Source of the DNA: Clytia hemisphaerica
Lineage: Eukaryota; Cnidaria; Hydrozoa; Leptothecata; Clytiidae
NCBI GenBank assembly: GCA_902728285.1
Contig: CACVBU010000389.1
Coordinates: 1 to 64,000 of the forward strand
Reading direction: 5' to 3'
DNA length: 64,000 nucleotides
The notes under the pieces are model-generated. The model was not told the origin of the DNA, made no database searches, and saw nothing but the letters and a program-made list of their open reading frames with translations. This document shows positions 1-11,951 of the stretch, piece after piece. Both the position numbers and the translations under genes were made by a program. Numbering within the stretch: the stretch's first letter is position 1; each line of letters opens with the position of its first letter.

Positions 1-2666
1 CTGATGATGGATAAAAACATAAGCAAAGTTAAGAATGATCTTACATTCATTAACCTTTAGTAGCGAGTGATTATCTCAGCAGGGTTGATGGTACGATGAC
101 GTTTTAAGGAATCGATCGTCCAATTTTTTCATTCTGTCTGCGTACCGTGGTTACAAATCCGCCATTTTATTTACAAATTCAAGGACTTTCGCTTTCGTTT
201 TTTTTTTTTTTTGATTTCTTAAAACTCCAAAAACTTGGACCCAGTCTTCTCAAAAATTTAAAGCTCAGTTCTCATTGGATAAGAAAGAAGTAGGCGTGGC
301 ATTTACCACCGCCGCGTAGTCTGTACACAGACTCCTTTAGCCCCTTTTCTCTCTTGTCGGTATGATTGAGGCTGTCTATATTCAGTTTAACATAAATATA
401 TTGATATTTAATACGAAACTTATATGTTTATTTTGTTAGTGTAGTGTAGTACCCTGAGTATCAGAGGTTAATTTTCAAAAAATATATTAACCTCTGAAGA
501 CCAATAATAGAATTTTAATCGCGCGGTGTCAATCTAATCACGGTACAAAATATCAAGATGAAGAGCAAATATTACCATATTAATGTCTAGCAGACTGCTA
601 TGAGTATGCAGTTTACTATTTACGAATTCCCCAGAAACCTCCAAGTGTAATTGAAATGAGTTTATTTGAAGAAATCTTTATATGATCCCCAAATGTATAA
701 CAGTAATTACTAAACTTCAATTAGGAAATGTCACTTTGATTGAATCGAAATAATAGACAGACTTTATGTTATGATTCTCTATCACTGACTCTTTTTACAA
801 AGCATTGATGACTTTTTGTAAGTTGTGTTTTCAACGACGGAATAAAATATCAACTTTGTGCCTCATCCAAGATCTTGGGATGGTCGTCATGGTTACTTTG
901 TCTTCGTTGATTGGCGCTGAATAGAATCTCGATTCGTCGGCACAGCGTCAATATATGATTTGCCTGTGCTATTCACGTAGTAGTGTAGGTCAGGGTTTTT
1001 TTGACTTTATCACCTTTTTTTGCCTACTTTTCCTTTTGGTCCCCTTCACATTCCCTATATTTATAGGGCGATTTCCCTCTTGTGTCAGAGTTGCCTGAAA
1101 TGGTCTCCAGTCATGTATGGATAGGCCCCATAGCTTAACTGCAGCCTTCTTTAGGCATAGTAGGTCCCCCCTTTACCCTTCTTTGGGTAAATTTTTATCT
1201 CATAAAAACGAAATTTTTACTGCATTATAGGAGGGGAGACGGGCCTTTGTTGATGGGGTGGGTAGGTTTTATTCTGTGTTATATGATATAATGCTTGTTG
1301 GTCTCTGTTTGGTGTGTGTGTGAGTGTGGTGTGTCGTCTAAATAAACTCTTCCCTCTTCTATATTTCTAGTGGTCATGAGTTGTCTCGTACGTGTCTTAC
1401 ATACTGTAAGACTCAACTAATCTATGATGGCGTGGCGTGTCTATGCCTCTTAGCTTCTGAGGTGTATTGTGATACGATGTGGGACGTTGTGTGTGTTTGT
1501 GTTTGTGTGGGGGATCGGGGCGAGCCTTGTGTTGGTGTTTGGGTGTCTGTCTGTCGCTGATGGTTTGTCTGTTGTTAGTCTTTGCTGCGTGTGTTTGTGT
1601 GCGTGGCGGTGTGAGTGACGCTCGGCTTGACGTGGTTGTTTGTCTTTCGGGTTGGGTACTTTTCGGTGTATGGGAATTGTTTTTTTCTTTGTCTTCTTAT
1701 AGTCTCGTGTGGAAAACGGTGTAGGTGTCTATGGCGTCGGTGTTTCTAGACGTCATTGGGGGTGGTCTGCTGTGTCTCATTTGTCTTCTCTCTGTCTATC
1801 TACTGCCTATATACGGCTCTCTTGTTTGATCTCGTTGTGGGTGGGTATAATTTTGGGGGAAGTGGATAATGATGGTGGTCAATTGTTTGGTAAAATTGGC
1901 ACAAAATTGGTCAATTTTGGAGGAAAAATTCCACATTTTCTTGGAAAATTGCAAAAGTTTTCACCCTTACGCGTTACGGGCGAGAAATTTTGAAAAAGTG
2001 CACTGTAAGGGTATGATTTTTCATGGAAATTCACTGCACTGTAAGGGTCCGATTTTAGAAGCCAAAATTTTTGGGCCGAACGTATGGTCGTTTTCAGATC
2101 GAGTGCCCCGGGCCGCACCCTCCCTTCCTTTGTCTCTCTGCTCTTGCTATCGTCAATTTTTCAATAAGTTTAGTTTAGACAGCCGGCATATGTGATTTTC
2201 TATTACGTTTCATGCATTTTAGACATACCCCTTTGACAAATGAGAAATAGGGCTTAGACAGTTTGATGGCTGTTAGCAAAATTATAATGACACACTATCG
2301 TAAATATCGAAGCTTTCGAAGCTTATTTTCGTATTTTCTTATAAAAACAGGATAATGATTAGACAACTCAAGTTACTTGGTTATCGTGTGATTAAAACAT
2401 TAAAAAGGTGTTTCCAATGTTACTATAGAAATAAATTTTTATTAATGACGACATACGACACTTCCTAAAGTAAACCACGTTTGTCTTTTTTTCTCTCTCT
2501 CTTCTCTTCTCTGTTTTTGTTGTTTACACTTGATTATATTTATCATTGTAAAAAAGGTAGTCAGCTTGGTTGATGGTTTATGGTTGCTGATTTGATATTT
2601 CATTTTTCTTTTCTTCAGGTCCTGGTGGCAACGGACAACACCCCTTTTCTATTCTCCTTTCTGCTA
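1..2666. other. No gene seen; low-complexity flank
   Basis: I see no supported coding exon here. About 1240-1860 is strongly G/T-rich on the + strand (many TGTGTG, GTTTGT and GGTGTG runs), which yields open frames of biased composition that I do not believe. About 1960-2060 contains repeated CCCTTACG and CTGTAAGGGT motifs, resembling the iterated modules of the element at 61076-61417, so a decayed element of that kind probably lies here. Confidence 0.5.
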
Positions 2667-2675
2667 CCCGCCCAT

Positions 2676-3002
2676 GTGGGGGGCGTACGGTTTTACGGAA
2701 TTGCGGAAATCGACCCTTTTTTCTTCGGAATTTCGGAAATCAGGCAAAATTCTTTCGGTATTTCGGAATTCTGAAATTGTTTCGGTATCGGAAACCCGTG
2801 AATTTTTGCTTCGAAATTTCGGTATTATAAAGTTTTAATCCCCTTTTTTCGGAATTAATACATGAAAAATCAAAAATTAGACTAAACGGGGGAAAAAACC
2901 CAAAAAATCGGTATCGGAATTGCAAGTATTTTTTTACGGAATTTCGGAAATTTTGGCAAAATTGTACGGTATTTCGGAAATCGCAAACCCCGTACGCCCC
3001 CC
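2676..3002. mobile_element. Non-autonomous DNA transposon (MITE) with 9-bp target duplication
   Basis: The ends are inverted: GTGGGGGGCGTACGG on the left and CCGTACGCCCCCCCC on the right. The element is flanked by direct repeats CCCGCCCAT at 2667-2675 and 3003-3011. The interior consists of iterated CGGAATTTCGGAAAT and CGGTATTTCGGAA words on both strands, so it can fold back. There is no transposase frame. A 9-bp duplication fits a Mutator-like or related superfamily, but the superfamily is not determined. Confidence 0.75.
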
Positions 3003-3011
3003 CCCGCCCAT

Positions 3012-5528
3012 CATTCATTTTCCTCTCTTTTTTTCTCCCCGGGCCTTTTTCAAATGTAGACAGGGCTTTACATTCCAGAATCAGCAAACCAGAGCAAACA
3101 CGGTTCACATTTCACGCCAGTTTTCTCCAGGTCAGAGTCAAGCTGTCAAGGTAAAAAGCAAAATTATGTTGTATCCTTGTATGTCATGATTTCAAAAATA
3201 TTTGAAATCTTTTTATGTTTTTGTGTCACTTTACCATTCTTCTAACATGTTTTTTGAAATTTGCAGTATTAGACTAGTCAATAGAGCAATCTAAAAGCTC
3301 TAACCAGTGCATCTAGCCAGACTGACAGAGCGAGCCGTAGGCTAGCTGGGAGACCCGACTTCTCTGTCTATGTGGTTTCAAAAAAATATCAAAGTATAGA
3401 CAGTAGTAGCCAGGAATTATACAAGATGCAAGAATTAATCGCAGAATTTGATTGGCTAATATCTTATTGTTATGATTTGATAAACAAAAGTATGACGTCA
3501 AACAGCTCTATTGTTTCAAGAAGTGGCGCGAGCTTTTGAATTGTTTTGAAAAAATAACGGTTTTTTCTATTGTGATTTGAAGTGATTTGAATCGAGTCAA
3601 TAATTCCATACTCTGTATTTCAGTGAAGTTGTTGGGATTTTAACAGGATAGAAATATTTTTGTACAGAGTATGGTCTCCAGACTAGCCGTAGCCAAACCA
3701 TTTTAATTTGGTAATCACTTACCTTAAAAAACTCAAAATGATTATTTTACAATTGCTTAATGACTATACTTTGAGTATTGTGAGACATACTGTCCACAAA
3801 TTTTCAATAACGCAGCCAGTTAGAGTGGAAGCAATTCCCTTTATGAAGTGTCTTTACGTCACATAGACAGAACAAAAGAAAATAGCAAAGGAACAAAAAG
3901 GAATACCCATAGTCAGTTCGGCAAATTGCACAGATCCGCAACGCTGCAAAATTCTGCATCTTTAGCATTGTGATATTCCGCAACGTTGCGAAATTCCGCA
4001 GCTTTACTGCTGCATAATTTCACAGCTCTGGCCTTTGGACCAAAATCGGCATCGCAGGGCCTGGACCGGGGTCCCAAAATAATGTGCATTTTGAAGAACA
4101 ACCCAAAAGGAAACTTTTCACCCTAGCATTTTAATTTCCTACCTAGCGATTATTCACAATCATTCTTGGAAGAAATGCTACCAGATGCTACTTCGTTCAA
4201 AAAAGCGCTACTTTGTTCAAGAAAGCAAGTTTTTGCGTTTTTGCCTGATTTTGCATGTGTTTAGAAGAAAATTGGTAGGCGCTCATAATTTTTAAAATCA
4301 CAAGCTTCAATTCTTCGATCTATGCAATTTGCCGAACTGTAGTCACCAGGTGAAGGCTTCTTCATAAAAAAAGCGAAAGACAAAAATATATTTTTCGAAT
4401 CTGGCATGTCTGGAATAAGTGTCAGGACCTGCAGGAATAGTGTCAGCTTAGGACCTTCAGGCAACCTAGTAGGGTTGGGTATGGGTGTGGGTGTGGTTAG
4501 GGTGTGGTTACGTATCAGTTTGGCTAGGAATTGGGTTATTATCAGTTAGGGTTAGGGTTGGAGTTTGAAACAAGCAAGCACTATAATAGACATTTACGCC
4601 TTTCCATCTGCCATACCGTAAATTGGTCTAATTCCGACACCCTTTTTATCAGCTGAAATTGACCCGAAATTGATAGAAAGGTTGAAACTGTTTTCTTTGC
4701 TTTGTGATCAGAGAAGAATAATCCTTTTTCAATCAGTGATTCAAGCTTGCATACTATTCTTGTCTCTTAAAGAAGGGTGTCCGAATTAGAGGAGGGATGT
4801 TTATATTAGACCAACTTAAGGTATTGAATTGTATGCAAAAATTATGTTGGCTGAATTGCAGTGGTGAAATTCTTTTAGAAAGTATGCAAAACATAGGCAA
4901 AAAGAAAGTATTTAGTATAAAACTTACATATGCATATTTGGCATTATATTAAAAGTGTAATCTTGTAGAAGAAAGATTAAATTTGCTTCTTTTGAAAACT
5001 AGAAATAATCTAATTTGCTCATCTTTTAGATCAAGTACTTTAAAAAACCATAACATTAGACATAAACTCAAGCTGAAAAATCGCCCGCAAAGGTACAAAA
5101 ATAAATCTTATTCGGCTGACGGTAAATTATTCTCCTGGGAATAGAACCACCAAACAATCAAATCAAAACATTGATCTAAGCCCGCTGAATGTGTGACGTC
5201 ATAATTACCGCTTTCATTTTGCGTGTTTTGAAAGTTTGATGTGTGTACTCCGTCTTGGTGGAACTTTTTAATGGCATGAAAACAGAATAATTCTTTATAT
5301 ATATAATACTTTTTGTCTTTTTAATGTTTGTGTGAACTTGCATATGTTTTGCATATTTTCCAACTAAATCAAACCACAACTTTCCTTTCGTTCCTCTATT
5401 TTTGCATACAATCCAAGATGTCAGATGGAAAGGCGAAAAGGTCTATTTTGTAATTTTCTCTTAATAAAGTATGGTCTGTAGTTTGTACAATATAAAAAGC
5501 CGTCAGTAATGCTTTCTGGCTTGAATTC
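3012..5528. other. No gene seen; gene-poor stretch
   Basis: No supported exons. About 4465-4565 is G-rich with TAGGGTTAGGG-like words, a short interstitial telomere-like tract. A dispersed repeat copy sits at 4855-5025. The remaining open frames are short and have no recognisable composition. Confidence 0.5.
4855..5025 (+). repeat. Dispersed repeat copy A (partner near 48157)
   Basis: The segment containing GTGGTGAAATTC, TTAGAAAGTATGC and AAAACTTACAT recurs in the same order and spacing at about 48157-48310. The two copies are clearly homologous with scattered differences. No function is known; copy ends were judged by eye. Confidence 0.7.
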
Positions 5529-5600
5529 GTGGCACAGTGGTTAGGATGTTGGGTTTCTGATCAGAGGAACTTTGCATTTAGTGAATTCGAATCCAAACGG
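5529..5600 (+). repeat. tRNA-like SINE head
   Basis: An A-box-like stretch (GTGGCACAGTGGTTAGGAT) is followed at tRNA spacing by a B-box-like stretch (GAATTCGAATCC). The acceptor arms do not pair, so this looks like a tRNA-derived SINE head or a tRNA pseudogene and not a working tRNA. Confidence 0.5.
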
Positions 5601-6791
5601 TGGCAATCTTTTGATAAGTTACTCCATTAATCGGAAAACATAGAAAAAAACTCACAAAGTCCCAGAAAGTCAGAAAAACTACAAACTAGATATTGAAAAA
5701 TATGAAATAAGTCCAGATCTGTCTTTTAGAATCCTGAAGTTTTTCCAAAGTTTATTATTACGCTTACGGAAATCCATGTCGTCCATATAGGGGGGGGGGT
5801 AACGGATTATAACTACCTGGTGTGCCACAAATAAGTTACCCTCTTTGATTTGATATTGTAGGCAGTAGAAAAAAGATTTTTCAAAGATTGTTTCGGAATC
5901 ATTCAGAGGAAAGCCTTAACTTAAAATTTGGTGTATTACTTTTTAATTTTACTTCATTGGTTCAAAAGTTATGTTCAAAAACCTAAAATGTCAATTTTAA
6001 AAAATATTAAAAAAGGTGCCCTGTTTAGTGGTCTTGAGTAACCGGGACTCAGGTAATCACTGTTTGAAACCTGTTGGTGCCCTAGGTACCTTACTTTACT
6101 AACCTTGGTAATTTTGCTCAATTTAATTTATAATAAATACAAAGCCAAACATATAAGGTACAAAGCTACAAAGCCTAACATGTAAAGTATGCCCAACATA
6201 TTAGGTTTAAAGCCCCAGAAATAAAAAACTTCACTTTTGGATGTTTGACTGGGGGCAACAAGGATTTTAAGAACAAGACATTGCAATGCTGCTTAAATTA
6301 ATAAAAACAAAAGACTAGCTGAGGAAAATTACATAATGTAAATCATAATGAGGTAATTTAGTAGGTGTGCGCAATTTCAAAACAAGCAATCTTTGACATA
6401 GGATTCAAAAGATTTGAGCTGATTTGGTAAGACTGGAAAGCAAAACAAATAAAGCTCCTGCATTGAAAAAGGCTTATTGATTTAGATAAGACCACCTTTT
6501 ACAGTTAGTATCCTAAAAGATACTAACCAGTACTAACTGCAAATTCCAAAAGTCACCCATAACGGTACTAACTGCCATGATGTTTGGTATCAACTACGTG
6601 CCACCCCCCCTGACGGGGCTTTAATTTCAAAACATGGGCTGAATGAAGTATAAACCAGGCTCTATCCGATTTTCGGAAAATGTGAAAATAACCGGCCGAT
6701 ATTTGTGTGACCTAAACTAATCTTGATGTTCGGTTATTCATGGCCTATCTTCTTTATGACTAGTTCCTTAATTGTAACTTTCTTCTCTTAT

Positions 6792-8270
6792 TGGACCTAC
6801 CTCGGAGGTCCTTTAATTTAACCTTTGTCCGTTCGTTCGTCTGTTACCAGCTTTTCTCAAGATTGGCTCATTAGTTTTTTTCTGATTTTTGGCACAAAGA
6901 TGCAAAATATTATATTATTAATGCCCAAAATGTGACGAGCCCGATTTTCAAAAAAAAATTTCCGGAAAAACTGTTTTTTTTTGCATTTTCTCAAGATTTT
7001 ATCATTAGTATCGAAAAAAATTTTCGGCCAGAAATCACTGTTTTTCTGGATTTTTGTTGGCCTTATAATTGATTGTTTTTTCATTCAAAAACATTATTAA
7101 TGGCAATGCCCACCATCAAGCATGTTTCAATTTTCAATAAAATTGATTTTTGAAGCCGGAACTATCTAAAAATTGGCAGAACAATCTATTTTCACTGTAA
7201 AGACAGTATTTCTTGAATTTCTCGAGCTGTACTTTAAGGTTTTTTTATGAAATTTTGCATACTGATGCAAAATGACAATACCTAAAATGTGATGGAGCCC
7301 AATTTTTGAAAAACATTTTTTTCCGGCCGAAAATGCCAGAAATATGCCGGAAAAACCGTTTTTTTTTAACCTTTTCTCGAATTTTCATCCTTATTTTTTT
7401 CTGATTTTTTGCACGGTGACACAAAAATGGTGATTCCTGAAAAGTAAAAGGAGCTCGATTTTCGAAAAAAAGATTTTCCCGCCAAAAAAGTTGGAGATAT
7501 GCCGGGATAACCAGTTTTTGGCTTTTTCTCGAGATTTCATCATTAGTTTTTTTTTGAAGCAATTTTAGCAATGCCCAAAACATGGCCTATTCGGATTTTT
7601 TAGTAAATTGACAATACCTAAAATGTGATGGAGCCCAATTTTTTAAAAACATTTTTTTCCGGCCGAAAATGCCAGAAATATGCCGGAAAAACCGTTTTTT
7701 TTTACCTTTTCTCGAATTTTCATCCTTAGTTTTTTCTGATTTTTTGCACAGTGACACAAAAATGGTGATTCCTGAAAAGTAAAGGAGCTCGATTTTCAAA
7801 AAAAACATTTTCCCGCCAAAAAAGCTGGAGATATGCAGGAATAAGCAGTTTTTTGGCATTTTCTCGAGATTTCATCATTAGTTTTTTTTTAAAGCAATTT
7901 TAGCAATGCCCAAAACATGGCCTATTCAGATTTTTGAGTAAATTTTTTTCCGGCCGAAAATGCCAGAAATATGCCGGAAATCGTTGTTTTTGCAGATTTT
8001 CATTGGACTTTTTCCTCATATTTCTTTGTTTCACACAAAAACATTATTGATAATAATGCCCACCATCAAACATGATTCAATTATCAATAAAACTGATTTT
8101 TGCAACCAGAACTTTCTATGTTTTTCTCTACTCCCCTTCCCTCTCCCCCAATCAACAATCAATGATAAAATTTAATGCGTTATGCAATTTCGCTAAACGC
8201 TATTTTTTCTGACTGATTGTTTTCATTTTTCTCCTTATTGCTATCTAATTTTCATCATCAGGTAGGTCCA
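6792..8270. mobile_element. Element with short inverted ends enclosing tandem repeats
   Basis: TGGACCTACCT at 6792-6802 is the inverse of AGGTAGGTCCA at 8260-8270. Inside, a flanking block with AAACATTATTAATGGCAATG near 7090 recurs near 8037 (AAACATTATTGATAATAATG), and between them lie two copies and a partial third of a 336-bp unit. I see no clear target duplication and no transposase. The open frames here are repeat-derived. Confidence 0.55.
7273..7985. repeat. 336-bp tandem repeat, two copies plus a partial third
   Basis: TGACAATACCTAAAATGTGA starts at 7273 and again at 7609, giving a period of 336. The two units match nearly base for base, including CCGGCCGAAAATGCCAGAAA and TTCTCGAGATTTCATCATTA. 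A partial third copy runs from about 7925 to 7985. Confidence 0.85.
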
Positions 8271-8294
8271 TTCAGCATCTAGCTTGTTTTTTGG

Positions 8295-8624
8295 TTACTT
8301 CAAACTATATTTCTTAGTAACTTTCTTTTCTAATTTCGTCGTTACTTCAAACACTATTCCATTGTGACTTTCTTCTTTTAACTTCTTTGTTACTTTGAAA
8401 TTCCTTTGTGACTTTTCTCTCTAATTTATTCGTTACTTTCACTTATTTTTCTGTAACTTTCTTCTCTAATTTATTTGTTACTTCGAATTTTATTCTTTTG
8501 TGACATTCTTCTCTAACTTCTTCGTTACTTCGAGCTCTATTCCTTCCTAACTTTCCTCTCTAATTTTTTCGTTACTTTAAACCCTGTAAAACTTTCTTCT
8601 TTTAAAATTACTTCCTTTTATCTG
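8295..8624 (+). repeat. Degenerate minisatellite, about 47-bp unit, seven copies
   Basis: Successive units begin with TTACTTCAAA or a close variant and contain a GTGACTTTCTTCTCTAA core, then TTTCG or CTTCG. Unit starts are spaced about 43-48 bp. The array abuts the right end of the 6792-8270 element. Confidence 0.8.
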
Positions 8625-9549
8625 AACTTAACTTAGCGTTTTATCACTGATGTCAGTTTGTCTTATGTTTTCCACTTTTAAGTTGAGAGATTTATATATA
8701 CTAATTGACATGAAAATAAAGGTTTTAAAGCCATCAAGAAAGACAAATTTTCAAATTGTATGTCACACTGATGCACTTAATTAACCGATCAGAAGGAAAA
8801 ACCTTATTTTGACCACTGTAATGAAAACAAACTTATCGAGAACAAAAACATTACTTGAGAAAATGAAAGTTACACACAGACAGTAAACAAACAAACATAC
8901 TACCACTATTACAGTCTTTGCCTGGAAAAGATGTACGGGCCAGCACACATCTTAACTTGTTTAGGAGATTTGTATGTCTAGTCACTCTCATAAAGAGTGT
9001 TTCAAAGATCACGTTTATCATCTAACCATTTTCTTTAGTACTGAAACGAGTCGTTCCAAATTATCAAGAGGATTCAGGGTTTTGTATTTGATTTTAGTAG
9101 GACATGATGTTCTAATGACTAAAGATATTTATTTGCAGCCCTGTATCTAATTATTAATCGTACATCTGAAATTGAAATCAAGAGTACTATGATTCCATCT
9201 TAAATCTCTTGGGCGTACGAAATACAGTACTTGTCTTATTTATTCAGGGCAAAGACTGGCAATTAGATAGGTAGATATAGATAGATAGATATGCCCTCTA
9301 ATGCATCAGATTTGGGTCCTACCCACGATGGAGTAGGAATTACAGCGCAAGCAGACATTGCAACCCTGCAGATGCGAGCTGCTGAGCCATAGTGTATACC
9401 ACGACACTCAAACTACACGGAAGAACGAATGTCCTTGCAGGTTTAGAACCTCTTAAGTGTTGCACACCACAATGCTTGGAATATCTACCCATACTCTTGT
9501 ATCAGAGTTATGGTACCCAGTCCCCCTCACATGGTAAGTGAATCGTAGT
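8625..9549. other. No gene seen; contains an AGAT microsatellite
   Basis: No supported coding. A short GATA/AGAT tract lies at about 9264-9291. Nothing else is recognised. Confidence 0.5.
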
Positions 9550-9619
9550 GCCATGGTGGGTATCAAACTTGGGCCTCCTGGACATAAGTCAAGCACAATA
9601 ACCACTATACCACTACTCT
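9550..9619 (-). repeat. tRNA-like SINE head, minus strand
   Basis: On the minus strand an A-box-like TAGTGGTATAGTGGTTATTG is followed by a B-box-like AAGTTTGATACCC at tRNA spacing. The arms do not form a full cloverleaf. It directly abuts the next MITE. Confidence 0.45.
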
Positions 9620-9834
9620 CGGGTATCTAATAGCCGGGGGGTTCGGAATAAGCAGGGTGTTTGGAAAAAACCTCAAAACTTAATAAGCGAGGGAGGAGGT
9701 TGGAATAAAAAATGTCCTGGGTGGAAAATTTTCGAAAAGGAGGCTAATACAGCAGAATTAGGGCAAAATCAATAAGCGGGGGTTGTATATATAGGGCCCC
9801 CTCAGCTATTAGGTACCCAAGAGTACGCCTTGAC
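9615..9834. mobile_element. MITE with ACTCTCGGGTA inverted ends
   Basis: The left end (ACTCTCGGGTATCTAATAGC) is matched in inverse by the right end (GCTATTAGGTACCCAAGAGT). The interior has AATAAGCG and GGGGG words and no coding frame. A related end sequence occurs near 28325-28348, directly beside another element. Confidence 0.65.
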
Positions 9835-10191
9835 TGGCAATTTATGATGATTATATAAAAGATGGATGAGATGCTGCTCTTGAAAGTGTAGATTTATGAC
9901 TCCCTCCCCCTTGTCCTTATAAAACATCTTGCAGAATACCCAAATAAGAAGATTAAAAGCATGATATTGTTTTAGCTTTTTTACTGTCAGAAAGTCTTAG
10001 AAGGATCAGGAAGACTGCATTATTACACTGACTGTAACAATCCCAAAAAGAAAAAAAAATTTTCTCTTCCAGTTGATAAAGCAATCCCAAAACTGTTTCT
10101 TTTATTTCATTATTGCACAAAGTTCTTTATCTGGATTGTCATAATAATAAAAATTGTTACAATTAAAAACATAAAACTGCTGAAACTGCTA

Positions 10192-11286
10192 CCAGTGGAT
10201 ACCCCTTAAAACCACATACCCCTTAAAACCCACAATGTTGCATTTTTGGCTTTCATAACTACCAGATTTAATTTTATGTGGTATGTTTCACTTTTTTACA
10301 ACCTCTTATAAATGTTCTTTCATAAAATACCAAATTTTAAGGATTTTAAAGATGCTAAAGTATCTTAAAATTCGAAGTTATTCAAAATTTTATCAAAAAT
10401 CCCTTCAAAAAATCAGGTTTTTGGACCTAGAAATTACACAATTGAATTTAAGGTCATAAAACCTATACTTTTTAGATACCTATACTTATGGTAGGTATGA
10501 AAAAATCATTTTCATCTTCGTGAATAGACCCCAACGAAAATGACAGGCCCTTAAAATTCTACTTTAAAGCACTTTTATGGTGATGATCAATAAAATCTGA
10601 AAAATCGACTTTCTCAAAACCTGGTCATGTTTGCATACCAAAATGTCACAAATTTGATGGAGATTTAGAAAAACATTAGAACCATAGGTCAAAAATGAAG
10701 CGAATGAAGGTTTTGGCCTTTCGTAGCCGTTTTTGACGAAAAAACCACACACAATTGCATTATGGGCATGAAATCCTGAAAAATGAAAATATTGTTGTGG
10801 GAATGAATTTCTAGCAAGTCTTTGAACCATTGAATCACGAAGCAACACCAAATTTGTATCCATCAGCTTGAGTATCCCGTTAGCAAGGGTCGGACTTTGT
10901 GGTTTTTTAGCCTTATTTTTGTAGGTTTTAAGGGGTATTTTGATTTTAACACATATTTTTGAGATCATTTAGGTACTAATGGTATATTCATAACATTAGT
11001 AACTTTACAGTGAATCACTGTTCAAAATTTGAGGTCAAAAGAACTTTTTTGTAAAAAGTTATTCGAGAAAAACCATTTTGTAGGTTTTAAGGGGTAAATA
11101 GCTAAAACTGCACTTTTTCACTTCCTCGTGAAAAACTGAAAACTGTTTTCTACAAAACATCACTGCTAGGGAAGACAATCATAGACAACGTACTTTCAAC
11201 ACAAAAAGTTTCAGCCTTACACTCCAACTAAACAATGAGATAGAGGGTACCACTTTTTATTGTGGGTTTTAAGGGGTATCCACTGG
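10192..11286. mobile_element. TA-flanked, mariner-type non-autonomous element, about 1.1 kb
   Basis: The left end is TA then CCAGTGGATACCCCTTAAAA; the right end is TTTTAAGGGGTATCCACTGG then TA. The TTTTAAGGGGTA word also recurs internally near 10215, 10926 and 11087. A 134-codon minus frame at 10564-10968 shows no recognisable transposase motif and I do not call it a gene. The TA duplication and inverted ends point to the Tc1/mariner superfamily in the broad sense. Confidence 0.7.
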
Positions 11287-11951
11287 TACATGATATAAAG
11301 AAATTGTAATTGACAGCAGATGGCGTCTACTACAACCATTGTTATTCGAAAACATTCCATCATTCCATCATAATGTGAATTTACAATAGTATTGAAAACA
11401 TTTCACTTTTTCTTTTTAATGTAGTTTTTAAAAGTAGTGTAGTAATCGTATAATAGTGTGATAGTAAGCTAGTTTTCCTTTCATTCCCTGGAGTTCTGTA
11501 TCCAAAAGGAAATTAGACGAGTAGTGAATTGACAATTAGATTTTCCTTTGTGGAAAAGTTGATTTACATTTTTGTTGATTTTTTTGATAATCTCTATCAC
11601 TGTTCCTTTTAATAACTGTTGCTAGGTATTAACCCTTGACCTCTGGACGTCAGGATTGATTTAAATGTCATGTTTGACTTATGAAAAGCTTATAATGATT
11701 ATAAGCTATATAAAAAAAACACAAGATCTGTTAAACAGATCAAATATGTTTAACAGAAAAAAATCTACATAGTAACAAGTGTTTTACTACGGATTCTTAA
11801 TTTCGATTCTCTGATTTTTTAGAGAAAAGTAGAAAATACAAAGAAGAAGGAGAAAATAATTATTTAATGAGGTGAATGACTATTAGAGATACCACTCTCA
11901 CTTTATTTAATTTATTAAAACACACACAGCACAAGGCATTTAAGGAAAGGT

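Noticed and set aside
1479-2195. Open frames of 81-108 codons
   Set aside because: They run through G/T-rich low complexity and a CCCTTAC-type repeat; the compositions (Cys/Val/Leu/Gly runs) follow the bases.
3056-3149. Possible exon (QGFTFQNQQTRANTVHISRQ) between AG and GTAAAA
   Set aside because: All three frames are open and no partner exon was found; a nearby MITE complicates the region.
4465-4565. Telomere-like TTAGGG words
   Set aside because: Too short and irregular to call an interstitial telomere; noted only as G-rich sequence.
10564-10968. 134-codon minus frame in the mariner-type element
   Set aside because: No DDE/D motif or helix-turn-helix that I can see, and it lies in an element with iterated end words.
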